From Tuctoria greenei (Eukaryota > Streptophyta > Magnoliopsida > Poales > Poaceae): DNA of 64,000 nucleotides. The notes beneath the pieces are model-generated. The model ran no database searches and was not told the origin of the DNA. It saw nothing but the letters and a program-made list of their open reading frames with translations. Numbering within the stretch: the first letter of the stretch is position 1; the number at the start of each line of letters is the position of its first letter. Location: contig JAYESD010000003.1 of NCBI GenBank assembly GCA_036927565.1, positions 39,435,325-39,499,324 of the forward strand, read 5' to 3'. This document shows positions 21,809 through 32,590 of this stretch, piece after piece. A program made the translations under genes and the position numbers.

Positions 21809-22528
21809 GGCCCCGTTTGGATGGTAGAAACGTTTCTGATTCTGACTAGAATCACTTAAAACTGTTCCAAACGGTAAAATGGAGAAACATTTCAGGGGTA
21901 GAAACACCCTGAAATAATTCACTTTTTTAACTAAGGAGGTGAAACACCTGAAAAGGTGTTCCACATCATGGAACACTTTGATCAATCGTAAGTCGTGTCC
22001 AAGTTCTAGAAAAATTACGAAATTTTGCCACCATCCGCATTTAGGTTAATTCATATTTGATTCTCTTTAATAAAATCCATGTTTTTGAAATTTTTGTTAT
22101 CAATATCAATATTTGTTTACAGCCAACTGCATTGCCTGACAAGTACTAGTGTTCATAAAATTTTGCTTACAGCCAGAAGGAAGTGATGACGGTTTTACTA
22201 GTGCGCTATTGTACTAGTGCATGTTTTGTACTGATGAGTACACACGTGCTGACTATGGGAACATCCAACATGTGTTTTCTTTTTAATGTTTACCTGTCAA
22301 CATAAGAGTATATGTCACACAAAAAACAAACATAGATGAAGAACAACGAGAAAACAACCATGGGTAAATGAGTCAATTCACTTTTTTCTCCTCTCTATTG
22401 AAACTGAAACATAAATGTTAGCCAAACAGTTTTTAAAGTGATTCTGTTTCATAGTCTGAAACTGTTTCTGGATTGAAATAGAACCGTTTCTGATTCTCGG
22501 TGAATCTGAAACCCTACCAAACGGGGCC
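21809..22528. mobile_element. Tourist/Harbinger-type non-autonomous element
   Basis: The termini are GGCCCCGTTTGGATGGTAGA on the left and, as reverse complement, GGCCCCGTTTGGTAGGGTTT on the right. They are flanked by TTA at 21806-21808 and TTA at 22529-22531. TTA target copies and G-rich ends of this kind are typical of the PIF/Harbinger superfamily. Next to each end are further inverted motifs (agaaacgtttctgattct / gaatcagaaacggttct). It is 720 bp long with no coding capacity, larger than most Tourist MITEs. Confidence 0.75.
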
Positions 22529-22596
22529 TTAAAGGCGTCATGAAGTATAGACCCAGTCCCATAAATAAAATGACCTTCGCACTCTTGCGCATTAAT

Positions 22597-22864
22597 TGTT
22601 GGAGCTAACGAACGAATCAACTAGAGAAGGACATAAGAACAAAGTGGGAACGGACGCACACAAGTTCTATTCAACTCAACTCTCCACTCGGCTCAACCGA
22701 GAAGTGATTACACGACTTATATTTATAGGCAGGCAGGATGTACAGTGCCTAGACATCTAGCTCTGCGAACTCTACGCGCACATTCTCTCTTGATCCGGAC
22801 GTTTAGCACCTGCTTGACCAAAGCGTACGCCGGCCGTTGCGCCCGTACCTATCAATGCCCAACA
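22597..22864 (-). mobile_element. Short solo LTR, probably copia
   Basis: On the minus strand it starts TGTTGGGCATTGATAGG and ends GTTAGCTCCAACA, with a TATA box (cctataaatataag) in the middle. It is 268 bp, the size of LTRs of small copia elements. Flanking pentamers (ttaat and aactt) do not match and no primer site or coding sequence adjoins it. Confidence 0.6.
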
Positions 22865-24870
22865 AACTTTATTCAACTAGCAGGTAGCTTCTGACTCATC
22901 ACCGCACCACAGAGGCCAACATGACCTGCACGTTCCCACGACGCAGTTGCATGCACTGGTCGTTACTGACGTGCATGTGTAGAACCTTGCTGCCTGGTTG
23001 TTGCTGATACATACATGCACGTTGCTGCTGTCTCGTTTTTGCATGCATGCAGATCCACCGGGCTTCACTCCTGCAAGCAGAACGCCACACACGCACATAC
23101 CTAAACTGACTCGACACTCATATAGACACCTACAGCACTCACACATCAAGATCAATCCTAATATTAATATGGGTCTGATACACAAAACTCCTTGCATCCT
23201 CGCATTGCACGGCACTAGCACTAGTCGATTATGTTGCCGGCATGAAGGAATGAGTCGGCAATTGGATCATACAACCGTTGGCTTTCTGGTTGTTGAAGGA
23301 AATTGTGTGTATATTTAGGCTAATTGGGTGCTTCGTGAGGCATGCGAGACCTATAGCGATTTGGAGGATGGTCTGATTAATATATTAATATCTGTATGTA
23401 GTTTGGATATGTTGTACAAGAATGGGGATTTATATTAAGTTATTTAGCTAGCTATTATCGTTTCTTAAATATGCTACGAATAAATATTGGAGTTAAGTAC
23501 ATCACCAAGTAGACCTCATCATTCATTGGATATGCTATAAACATGAGTATAAAGTCATTTATATCACTGCACTAGGATATGCTACAAATAAATGTGTATA
23601 TAATGAAACTAAAATACAAGATATCTATCCACATATAAAGCATTATTATTAAATATTTTGGGAAAAGATTATTTTACCAGTCTGAATTATTCACTTTGTC
23701 TACATAACCCTCTTACTAGTATTTGATTCACTTTCTCCCGTTGTTTGCTAAATAAGTCCACATTAAACCTTTATTAGTATATCTAATAACTACGTGAGAA
23801 AGGCTCATCCGAGACGAGCCCGCACGAAAAACGGAGACGTGCAAATTGCTCGTTTCCGTCGTCGCATCTTGTATTACGGAGTCAACGGAGGCAAGCAGCG
23901 GGCGCGTCGCCAATCAGCATACATACAAGACATGCTCTAAAAAAGGACGTCTCTTTTTTCTGGTCAATACCAGACGAGGATTAAGGAGGACGTCTTCTTT
24001 ATATAAAAAATTTGAGATACACATTACATATACTCGTCTCCTTTCTGTAAGCAATCCGTGACTGTCTTTAAGTGTGTCCGTCTCCTTTAGTTCTAATATC
24101 GAAGACTTATTTTCTTCTTATCTCATCGTCGATGTATCTACTGGCTGTTACATTGTGACACTGAGAGGAGACTTACCATGTTCAATGCTCGTATCCTATT
24201 AGATGCCTCCACTCTCCGTTTACCCTGCTTGCCGGCTGCATCTGGAGCTAGCCAGGATTTGGCAGTCGCATTGCCAGTGTAAGCAACATACACATACATG
24301 AACATATGTATAGCCAAATGGAGAACACACATTAAGTTATAATGACAACTCAAATATTAACAAAGTGTTAATCATGGTTAGCAAAGTAACTAACTACACA
24401 AAGAATGCCCCCCGTTCAAGCTGATTACCAAGTAACTAAATACACACATCATAACTATTATCATATAATCATGTATACCGTAATGAAAGTTCTCTCTTTG
24501 GATCAATAACTTCATTAACGATGAGCCTGCATAGCTTCTCTCTAATGCGCTCTTGAAAGCGGTTTCGTAGTCCTGCCACATGATAAAATAAGAATTAGCA
24601 AAATAATAATCATAGGATAAAATAAATGCAGTTAGACATACATTGCAATTCGCCGGCTCTCCAAATACAACAATGCTTAAGCAGACATGGAGTAGTCTGC
24701 TGTCTAGCCTCTTTAGTCTACTGCTGATGCTCCGACTGAGATATCCTCAAATTCAATAAAATCACTGAAATCATATGAAACATTATCAAATTGTAGTCAC
24801 ATTCGCACAAACAGTCACATAAGGAACCAAATATCTGAAGGCTTAGGAATGAATTTACTGGAGAATGGTA
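22865..24870. other. About 2 kb without an assignable feature
   Basis: AT-rich intergenic-type sequence. Two minus-strand snippets look coding-like: AKSWLAPDAAGKQGKRRVEA near 24190-24280, ending at a possible splice donor (gtaagt), and RIREKLCRLIVNEVIDPKRE near 24490-24560. Neither belongs to a family I recognise. They could be exons of an eroded gene or transposon. Confidence 0.35.
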
Positions 24871-24880
24871 TTTCTGTTGG

Positions 24881-25560
24881 ATAGGGCTTGATCATACCGA
24901 TTACCGAGGTCGGGATCGACATCGGCGGCACACTTTGAGGGAAGGGTTGAGGCGGTGGCATGCTCCAGGGATAGGGACGATCGGAAATCGGCATGCTCCG
25001 GGGACGAGGTGGCAGAGGCGCCAGAGCGGCAGCCCCTCAACTCTCTGATGATAGCAGGCCGGCGGCATTGGGAGTGTCATGATTGCCCAAAATTTGTAAC
25101 TTTTACTACCACTGTTTGAGAAAAATTGGAAATGTGTTTGTTAGGGCTTGATCATACCGATTACCGAGGTCGGGGTAGACAGCGGCGGCACGCTCTGAGG
25201 GCAGGTTCCAGGCGGCAGTGTACTCTGAGGACAGGGACCATCAGACATCGGCGTGCTCCGGGACAAGGTGTCGGAGGCGCTGAAGTGGCAGTTCCTCAAC
25301 TCTCTGATGATAGTAGTCTGACAATTTGGGAGACAGTGCATAAATGATTATACTAAGGTCAGGGTCGACGGCGACAGCGCGACAATGACAAAGAGCGAGT
25401 TGAGCAAGAGGGACGGCGCTGACATACTCCAAGTGCAGGGTCGAGGCGACAGTGTGCTTCGGGGATGGGATCATCAGGCGGCGCCGTGCTCCGAAAACGG
25501 GACAATCAGGTGACGGCGTTCTCCGGGGACGAGGCGGCCGAGGTGTAAGAGTTGCGATTT
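24881..25560. repeat. Cluster of three GC-rich 0.2-kb repeats
   Basis: 24881-25080 and 25141-25340 are clear copies, offset by 260 bp, both starting agggcttgatcataccgatt and both containing caactctctgatgatag. A more diverged third copy occupies about 25350-25560. Within each copy, shorter motifs such as gcatgctccggggacgagg recur. On the minus strand the first copy is open and Pro/Ser-rich (SIPTSVIGMIKPYPTEIPFS). Nature unknown. Confidence 0.7.
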
Positions 25561-25955
25561 CGAGGTCGAGAGAGCGCAAAAGTTTTGCCAAGTGCTGGGA
25601 GAGAGTGCGCGAGAGCTAAAAATAGCTTAGGTCAACAATCGAAGACAGGCTTGAATAATGCCAGTCTCTCATTCGTGCGTCTCCCTTTTTCCACTCGCAC
25701 GTTGTTCATTGTGAGGGCCCGTTGCCACTTGTGCGCAGAGTTAACATCGTGAGCGTCCGTTGCCACATCACGTGCAGAGATAATAAATGTGCATCGTTGA
25801 TGACAAAAGCATAGAACTGCAATCACATTGCAATTCAGAGATAAACATTTGCAACTCAATGAATGTTTCATAGTTTATATTTTGTGCCCTCTAAACTATA
25901 CATTTTCATACTTATATTCCTATGAAGCTCCTATTGATCGATCTAAACTGTATCG

Positions 25956-25997
25956 TCAAGCTTGGACACGAACACGTCTCTTATATTCCTCTGAATC
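25956..25997 (-). pseudogene. UBC9/SCE1-like pseudogene, last exon
   Basis: Minus strand: DSEEYKRRVRVQA then TGA at 25956-25958. This corresponds to the C-terminal helix of SUMO-conjugating enzymes, cut short by the stop. The expected intron acceptor AG before this exon reads AT. The other three recognisable exons lie at 36529-36639, 36732-36884 and 36952-37065; chromovirus A has inserted into the intron between this exon and the others. Confidence 0.8.
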
Positions 25998-26175
25998 ATG
26001 AAAATATTGACATTCTTTAAATTAACATGTCGAATGAGGAATGATATATTAGGTTGCTCACTGTAACACCCTCATTTTCATGCATCATGCCTTGCATACA
26101 TTCATATACATATTTAACATTAACCCATAACAAGAGGAACAAGTTTAAAACCGCACTTAAAAATGTAGGAAAGTG

Positions 26176-26496
26176 CGGACTAGTCCGGTTTTGCTGAGGA
26201 CTAGTCCGATTTCTCTCTGTCTAAAAACGGACTTGTCCGTTTTTGCTGCGGATTAGTCCAATTTTTGCCTCTGGACAACTTCGGACTTGTACGATCTTGT
26301 GCGGACTAGTCCGATATTCCATGAATCCTTGAAAATTTGTTAAGTCCCTGGACTTGTCCGAACTAGCCCGGTGTTCCAGCGGACTTGTCCGTTTTCCTTT
26401 CTGTTCAAATTCGGACTTGTACGATTTTTGGCCAGACTTGTCCGATTTTCTCTCTGGACGACTTCGGACTAGTCCGGTCCTGTCCGGACTTGTCCG
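26176..26496. repeat. Palindrome array in 5' LTR of A
   Basis: About 13 copies of CGGACTAGTCCG, CGGACTTGTCCG and one- or two-base variants within 321 bp, irregularly spaced by 10-40 bp. The array ends 170 bp upstream of the TATA box. The same array is at 33841-34161 in the 3' LTR. Comparable arrays occur in the copia LTRs of this window. Confidence 0.92.
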
Positions 26497-26666
26497 ATAT
26501 TTCGTGACTCCGAGATTGACCTTTTGTTTTACGACTTGTTTCTTGGGTTTCACGTTAAGTGGGCCTAGGAACGTCATGCCCAACTCTTTTGGAGCCCATG
26601 TGGGACTCTAAACCGGCCTCTACTCATCCCAAAACTCGAAATCCTTCTAACCCTAGCCTCCACCTC

Positions 26667-26674
26667 TATATAAA
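26667..26674 (+). promoter_or_regulatory. TATA box of chromovirus A 5' LTR
   Basis: tatataaa in the context ctctatataaacagctcc, downstream of the palindrome array and about 2.2 kb upstream of the LTR end. The same box is at 34332-34339 in the 3' LTR. Confidence 0.7.
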
Positions 26675-27807
26675 CAGCTCCACCCCTTGGCTTGACATCT
26701 ATTTGCCACTTTTCCACCAACCCAAACCCTATTTCGTGGAGAGCCACCATCAAGGAGGGAGGAGAAGATCCCAAGCAAGAAGAAGAAGAGGAGGAAACGA
26801 AAAAGGATCAAGATCTCCGCCAAGTTTCGTCCTTCACCACCAATTCATCTCCAAGTTCATCACCAACCCTAGATCATCAAGATCCAAGTGTTACCTCCAA
26901 GTTTCTTGGTTCATTGGAGTTCTAAACACCTGGTATACCTTCTATTCTCTTTTCCTTACATGAATTCAACCCCTAATCTCCGAAATTACGTCGATCTAGA
27001 AAACCCTAATCTGCCGATCTCGTCAAGTGCGGACTTGTCCGATCCCTAGCGGACTAGTCCGATCTTTCTGGTTAAATTATGTTGAATTAATTCTAAAATT
27101 TGATCTAATCAACTCCAAACCTGTATAAACTTGTTAAAAGCTATTAGAACTAGTTAGTGATCATTAAAAGCAATCTAGTAACAAGTTCTACCTTGCATTT
27201 GCATTAATCATGCATGTCATGACATATTGAGTAATATTTGTGCACTCCTTGATTTTGTTTCTTGTCTTGTATGTTTATTGTGTGGATTAGACGGATTTGC
27301 GCTAGAAAGTGCCGCGGAGGATCTACAGCACCAGCAGTTTGAAGACTTTGACCCTAATCAACAGCAAGAGCAAGGCAAGTGTCCTTCAAGCATATTGATC
27401 CTGTTTTAAAATAAATGTTTTGTTTGCAAAACTGCATGCTGTGTCAATTTGATGGGAACCCTATGGTAGGAAGTTTACTAGTTTTGTTTGACCACCCTTG
27501 TCACCTGGAATTTATGGTAGAGCGTCGGGATGGACTTTTTACCTTTTGCTTCGCTTAATCAACTGGGATGGGAATAACTATACCACTCAATTTAATTATG
27601 CATAGATGGGATTATGGTTAACATGAACTTGTTAAATATGGTATGGTAATGGATGATCTAAGCAAGCCTGGAATGTGGATGGGTTGGATGTTATGGTGGT
27701 TTGCTTGCTTTAGATCTAAGGACCGGTTCATGCGAGAATAAGTCAGGACTACAGTGCCACCACGAGGCCAAGTATGGGTGCGGCGTAGCTGACTAATTAG
27801 GGCTTTG

Positions 27808-28140
27808 CTAGTGCTGTTTGGACCATTGTGGATGCTCGGGGAAGGGGTAGTCGGATTGGGTTTGTTGATGGTTGGTGTGACTACCCTGGGATACGAATGG
27901 CTCAAGAGGGGGCCCTTGGTTGAAGATGTGCTCAGTTGGAGGCATCGCCACCGGTGAAACCTCAGTGGGGTCTAAATAGGCTAGTAATCCCTTTGTAAAG
28001 GCTATTTTGTGATCTCTTGGCCATACACCAAAGGAAGTGTAATTGGCATAAGAGAGGTTCTTTAGTCGCCGACGGGTGATGAAATCACAAACACGTGGGT
28101 AAAGAGGTACAAACTCTGCAGAGTCTAAATAAACTATCAT
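27808..28140 (-). other. Antisense open frame inside LTR A (110 codons)
   Basis: Starts MIVYLDSAEFVPLYPRVCDF on the minus strand; the copy in the 3' LTR (35433-35765) keeps the frame with very few changes. An overlapping second antisense frame, MSHSYPRVVTPTINKPNPTT (27618-27905), is also open in the solo LTR at 56915-57187 despite divergence. No known domain. It may simply reflect low stop density in conserved LTR sequence. Confidence 0.3.
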
Positions 28141-28211
28141 GATAGCCGTGCTCCCGGTTATGAGCGCCTGGATGACCTACATGATTAGAGTTGGAAATTG
28201 GGATTTGGGAT

Positions 28212-28280
28212 GGTTATGGTTTGGTGGATATTATGGTTGTGGTTGTGGTTATGATTATGGTTATGGTTATGGATGGAATT
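28212..28280 (+). repeat. ttatgg/gttatg microsatellite in LTR A
   Basis: Imperfect tandem ggttat / tggtta units. The same array is at about 35832-35900 and in the solo LTR at about 57486-57545. Confidence 0.8.
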
Positions 28281-28883
28281 ATGGTTTATGACATTGATTA
28301 TGGTTATCGGCAATGGTAAATTATGGACTGGTATTATGATGGTTACATGGTTTATGATGGGTTTACTTCACATAAATATGATACATTGCTTTTCAAATGT
28401 TTTACTGTACTTTTAAGCACTTAGCCATTATTATTGTCATCATTTGAAGCAGCCACATGTCATACTTTCCACACTTGCTGAGTACGACATGTACTCACTC
28501 TTGCAATCCCCCACCCCAATAGTTGCAGGTCAGGATTGAGAATTTAATGGTGATAATGCGGAGCTCTAGGCCGTGTCTACCGTCAGCTTTGCCTGTGGTG
28601 TTGATTGGAGCTGCGCATACATACCCTGTCGCTTATGCTGCACAGTTGCTTAGTTTGCTTAATTAGTTTATTTCCGCTGCATTAGTTGAACTTGTCATTA
28701 ATATTCATTAGAGCTTGTATTCGAGGATAATTTGGTTCGTGTAATAAAATTTGGTTAATTAATCTTGTCTTGTGGTAATTTTCTGTATACTCTTTTGTGA
28801 TTGCACTCGTGTATGTGTGATGAACATCCTGTGCACACATATGCGTTAGCTTGGTTCAGTTTTCGAAGCCGGGCATCACAGAT

Positions 28884-28896
28884 TGGTATCAGAGCC
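28884..28896 (+). other. Primer-binding site of A (initiator Met tRNA)
   Basis: TGGTATCAGAGCC lies three bases after the LTR end (gat spacer). It is complementary to the 3' end of plant initiator methionine tRNA, the usual primer of chromoviruses and many copia elements. Confidence 0.95.
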
Positions 28897-29152
28897 ACAG
28901 GTTGACCGTAGGATGCAGCCTAGATAGAATGGACACTTTAGAGCACATAGGAGCACTCAAGAATCGACTTGATTTTGTTGGCTTGCTGTTTGCTATATAT
29001 ATATTGTTTGCTTGTGTGCTTAATAGAGGATTTTGGGATGCCTTAGCATTTCCATGTCCACCTAGGCTAGTGTAGATAGTTGTTTAGTTCCATATCCCTT
29101 GATGCATATAGTTGGGGACGTTTTCTAATTCTTACCTATTGCTTTTCTTCAG

Positions 29153-31000
29153 ATGGTGAGGACTCGCAACCAGAGGGATGGCAATGATGAGGAGGAGAAC
29201 CATGGATTACCTCAGAACAACGTTGGACAAGGACCTGCCCAAGGAGCTATTAATATCGAGCAGCTTTTGGCCATGCAAAACCAGCTCATGCAGACCGTGA
29301 TACAAACAATGGGACAGCTGCAGGCTGGCAATATCAACAATCAGCCCCACATGCCTCCACCGCCACCCCCGCCCCCTCATAACCGATTGGGAGAGTTTAT
29401 GAGGACCAGGCCGCCAACCTTTGCTCAAGCCGCAAACCCTATGGACGCTGATGATTGGCTCAAGTCCGTGGAGAAGAAGCTAGTTATTGTCCAATGCAGT
29501 GACCGGGAGAAGGCCTTGTTTGCTTCTCATCAACTAGTTGGAGCAGCTGCGGATTGGTGGGATTCTTATTGCAATGCTCATGAGAATCAAGAGAGAATTC
29601 CTTGGGCCGAATTCAAGGAAAATTTTCGTTCTCATTATGTGCCCGAGGGAGTTATGATATTGAAGAGGCAAGAATTTGAGAATTTAAGGCAAGGAAGATC
29701 ATGTGTGAGTGAATATATCAGTAAATTCAATCAACTCTCAAGGTACGCGCCTGAGGATGTTAGTCGGGACAGCCGGAAGCAATATTTGTTCATGAGGGGC
29801 TTGAACAATGAGATCCAAGTGCAACTACTCAACTGCGATTATGTCAATTTCCAGAAGCTTGTGGACAAAGAAATTGTGGTTGAGAACAAGATCCGTGAGA
29901 TGGAGCAAGAAATCAAGAGGAAGGCGCCGTATCAAGGACAGCAACAAGGAAGTAATGTGCGCCCTCGCTTTGCACCACCCAATGCGCCTCATTACAGCTC
30001 CTCTATTCCTGCTCAGCGCCCTGGTTACGCACCGCGCCCAACTCAGTTTGTGCAGCAGCGCCCTGTTATGCAAGCACCTAGGCCTCCAATGCCTTATGAG
30101 CCTCGTGCTAATTTTCCTGCTGCAAATGCTCAAAACCAAGCTCATCCCAACAATTCTGGTGGGGTTAAGAAGTGTTATACTTGTGGAGAAGCTGGACACT
30201 TTGCGCATCAATGTCCTAAGTCAGGCCTTGGTCAAGGAAGCAATGCACCGAGGCAAAACCCAAGACCTAATGGAGGACAACCACAAGGAAGCCGTGGACA
30301 ACAGAATTTTGCTCGTGGCAACGTGAACCATGTCTCCACGGAGGATGCTCAACAAGCGGATGACGTGGTCATTGGTATGTTTCTCGCTAACTCCAACCCC
30401 GCGACTATGTTATTTGATTTCGGAGCATCGCATTCATTCATTGCATCGAAGCATGTTGCCAAATATAGTTTGCCTATCTCTCATATGAAGTTTACTCTAT
30501 TGGTTAAGTCTCCAGGGGGAAATGAGGACAAATATAGTATGTCCAAAAGTAAGCCTCAGAATAAGGTGGTAGACTTCTCCGCCAACCTCATAGTTTTGGA
30601 TTCTCAAGGATTGGACATTATACTCGGTATGGACTGGTTAAGGAAGCACAATGGAGTTATTGAGTGTGCCACGAAGACGGTGAAGTTGACCAATGAGGAA
30701 GGGATCACCGTAGAATTTGAAGCATCTCAAAACGCACCGAAGCAATTGAAGTTAAATCATATGGACGGTGCCACAATTGAGGAGATTCCGGTAGTGTGTG
30801 AATTTTTGGATGTGTTTCCGGACGAGTTGCCAGGTATGCCACCCGATCGAGACATTGAGTTTGTTATTGATTTGATACCTGGAACTGCACCTATAGCTAA
30901 GAGGCCGTATAGGATGCCTCCTATGGAATTAGCGGAGCTCAAGAAGCAAATTCAAGAGCAATTAGAGAAGGGTTTTATTCGCCCTAGTTCTTCACCTTGA
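29153..31000 (+). pseudogene. Chromovirus A gag-protease and start of reverse transcriptase
   Basis: 615 codons from ATG 29153 (MVRTRNQRDGNDEEENHGLP). The capsid-like region includes RPPTFAQAANPMDADDWLKS and AADWWDSYCNAHENQERIPW. A Pro/Gln-rich segment leads to the zinc knuckle CYTCGEAGHFAHQC (about 30172-30213). The protease shows MLFDFGASHSFIASKHV, where Phe replaces the usual Thr or Ser after the catalytic Asp. ILGMDWLRKHNGVIEC and the entry to reverse transcriptase (IAKRPYRMPPMELAELKKQI) follow. The frame ends at TGA 30998-31000 right after RPSSSP, where relatives continue into the next block (31019 onward, same frame). The stop therefore looks like a point mutation in a gag-pol fusion. 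Confidence 0.93.
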
Positions 31001-32587
31001 GGAGCACCCGTTCTATTTGTGGACGAGAAGGATGGAACGCAAAGGATGTGCGTGGATTATCGAGCTCTCAACGAGGTAACAATGAAGAACAAGTACACCT
31101 TGCCGCGCATAGAAGACTTATTCGATCAGATGAAGGGTGCTTGTGTCTTCTCTAAGATTGATTTGAGTTCGGGATACTTTCAAATGAAGATTAGACCATC
31201 GGACATACCCAAGACAGCTTTTAGGACACGGTATGGATCTTATGAGTACACCATGATGTCTTTTGGATTGACAAATGCACCTGCCTACTTTATGTACCTC
31301 ATGAATAAGGTCTTCATGGAGTACTTAGATAAGTTCGTTGTGGTGTTTATTGATGATATTATGATCTACTCGAAGGATGAGAAGGAACATGAGGAACACT
31401 TGAGGCTTACGCTGCAGAAATTGAGGGAGCATCAATTGTATGCCAAGTTCAACAAGTGCCAGTTTTGGTTGAAAAAGGTGCCATTCTTGGGTCATATAAT
31501 CTCAGGAGGAGGAGTATCGGTTGACCCCGGAAAAGTAAGAGACGTGTTGAAATGGGAACCGCCGCAAAATGTCAAGGAAATAAGGAGTTTTCTTGGGATG
31601 ACTGGATATTACCGTAGATTCATCAAGGACTTTTCCAAGATAGCCAAGCCTATGACGGAGTTGCTAACGAAGGGAAAGGCGTTCCAATGGACTGAAGCTT
31701 GTCAAAACAGTTTTGAGGAGTTGAAGAAGAGGTTAACAACAGCCCCAGTTTTGGTATTGCCGGATGTAAGCAAGAGTTTTGATATTTATTGTGACGCATC
31801 AAGACAAGGGCTTGGATGTGTATTGATGCAAGTAGGTCAAGTGGTCGCCTATGCATCAAGACAATTGAAGAAACATGAGCAGAATTACCCCACGCACGAT
31901 TTGGAACTCGCGACCGTGGTACATGCATTGAAGATTTGGAGACACTATATTCTTGGACATAGGTGTGAAATTTATACAGATCATAAGAGTTTGAAGTATA
32001 TTTTCACACAAACGGATCTGAACTTGAGGCAACGAAGATGGTTGGAGCTCATCAAAGATTATGATTTGGGGATCAACTATCATCCGGGAAAGGCCAATGT
32101 AGTGGCCGATGCTTTGAGTAGAAAAGGAGTAAGTCATCAACTCACGGTTCGAGAGTTACCATTTGAGTTATGTAAAGAGTTTGAACGGTTGAACCTCGGA
32201 TTTGCAAATGAGATGGAGATGATGGAGTTAAACCCAACCTTGGAGCAAGAAATTCGAGAGGCACAAACCACAGATGAGGAGATCAAGGAAATCAAGGAAA
32301 GAACCAAAGAAGGGAGAGAATTCAGATTTGATAAAGACGAACATGGTACCTTATGGCTTGGAAAGAGGATCGTTGTGCCTAATGTGAAGCACATACGGGA
32401 GGCAATATTAAAGGAGGCACATGACTCGCCTTACTCGATTCACTTAGGTTGTACGAAGATGTACAAAGACTTGAAGGCTTGCTATTGGTGGGATAGCATG
32501 AAGAAGGACATAGCCGAATATGTTGCATTGTGTGACGTGTGCCAACGAGTCAAGGCGGAACATCAAAGGCCAGCAGGGTTATTGTAG
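31001..32587 (+). pseudogene. Chromovirus A pol: reverse transcriptase and RNase H
   Basis: Same frame as gag. Reverse transcriptase motifs: RMCVDYRALNEVTMKNKYTL, FSKIDLSSGYFQMKI, FGLTNAPAYFMYLMN and the catalytic VVFIDDIMIYSK. RNase H: SFDIYCDASRQGLGCVLMQ (Asp), THDLELATVVHALKIWRHYI (Glu), YTDHKSL (Asp) and NVVADALSRK. The integrase zinc finger follows: HLGCTKMYKDLKACYWWDSM and CDVCQRVKAEHQRP. It ends at TAG 32585-32587, with homology continuing in the same frame from 32591. Key residues are retained; only nonsense changes separate this copy from a full frame. Confidence 0.93.
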
Positions 32588-32590
32588 CCA

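Larger units (their letters stand above)
26062..28880 (+). mobile_element. 5' LTR of chromovirus A
   Basis: 2819 bp, TGTAACACCC...GGGCATCACA. Contents in order: the palindrome array (26176-26496), a TATA box (26667-26674), a pair of extra palindromes (27029-27064), a purine-rich leader-like stretch (agaagaagaagaggagg near 26780), an antisense open frame (27808-28140) and a ttatgg-rich microsatellite (about 28212-28280). Confidence 0.95.

Noticed and set aside
22180..22220. Possible right end of CACTA-1 (cta(c)tagtg words)
   Set aside because: The words ttactagtgc and gtactagtgc do not match the inverted CACTACAAGAATCGGGC end and lie inside the Tourist-type element.
23790..25690. Possible inverted repeat ends of a Mutator-like element
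   Set aside because: Similar gacg/cgtctcc words occur near both positions, but no alignable terminal repeat or 9-bp target copy was found.
26176..26496. Palindrome array considered as a CRISPR array
   Set aside because: Units are 12-bp palindromes with variable 10-40-bp spacers, inside plant LTRs and without cas genes; spacers are themselves repeated.
26221..26583. Open minus-strand frame over the LTR palindrome array (also at 33886-34248)
   Set aside because: Its amino-acid pattern only reflects the repeated CGGACTTGTCCG text; no start context or domain, and it is present in both LTRs because they are copies.
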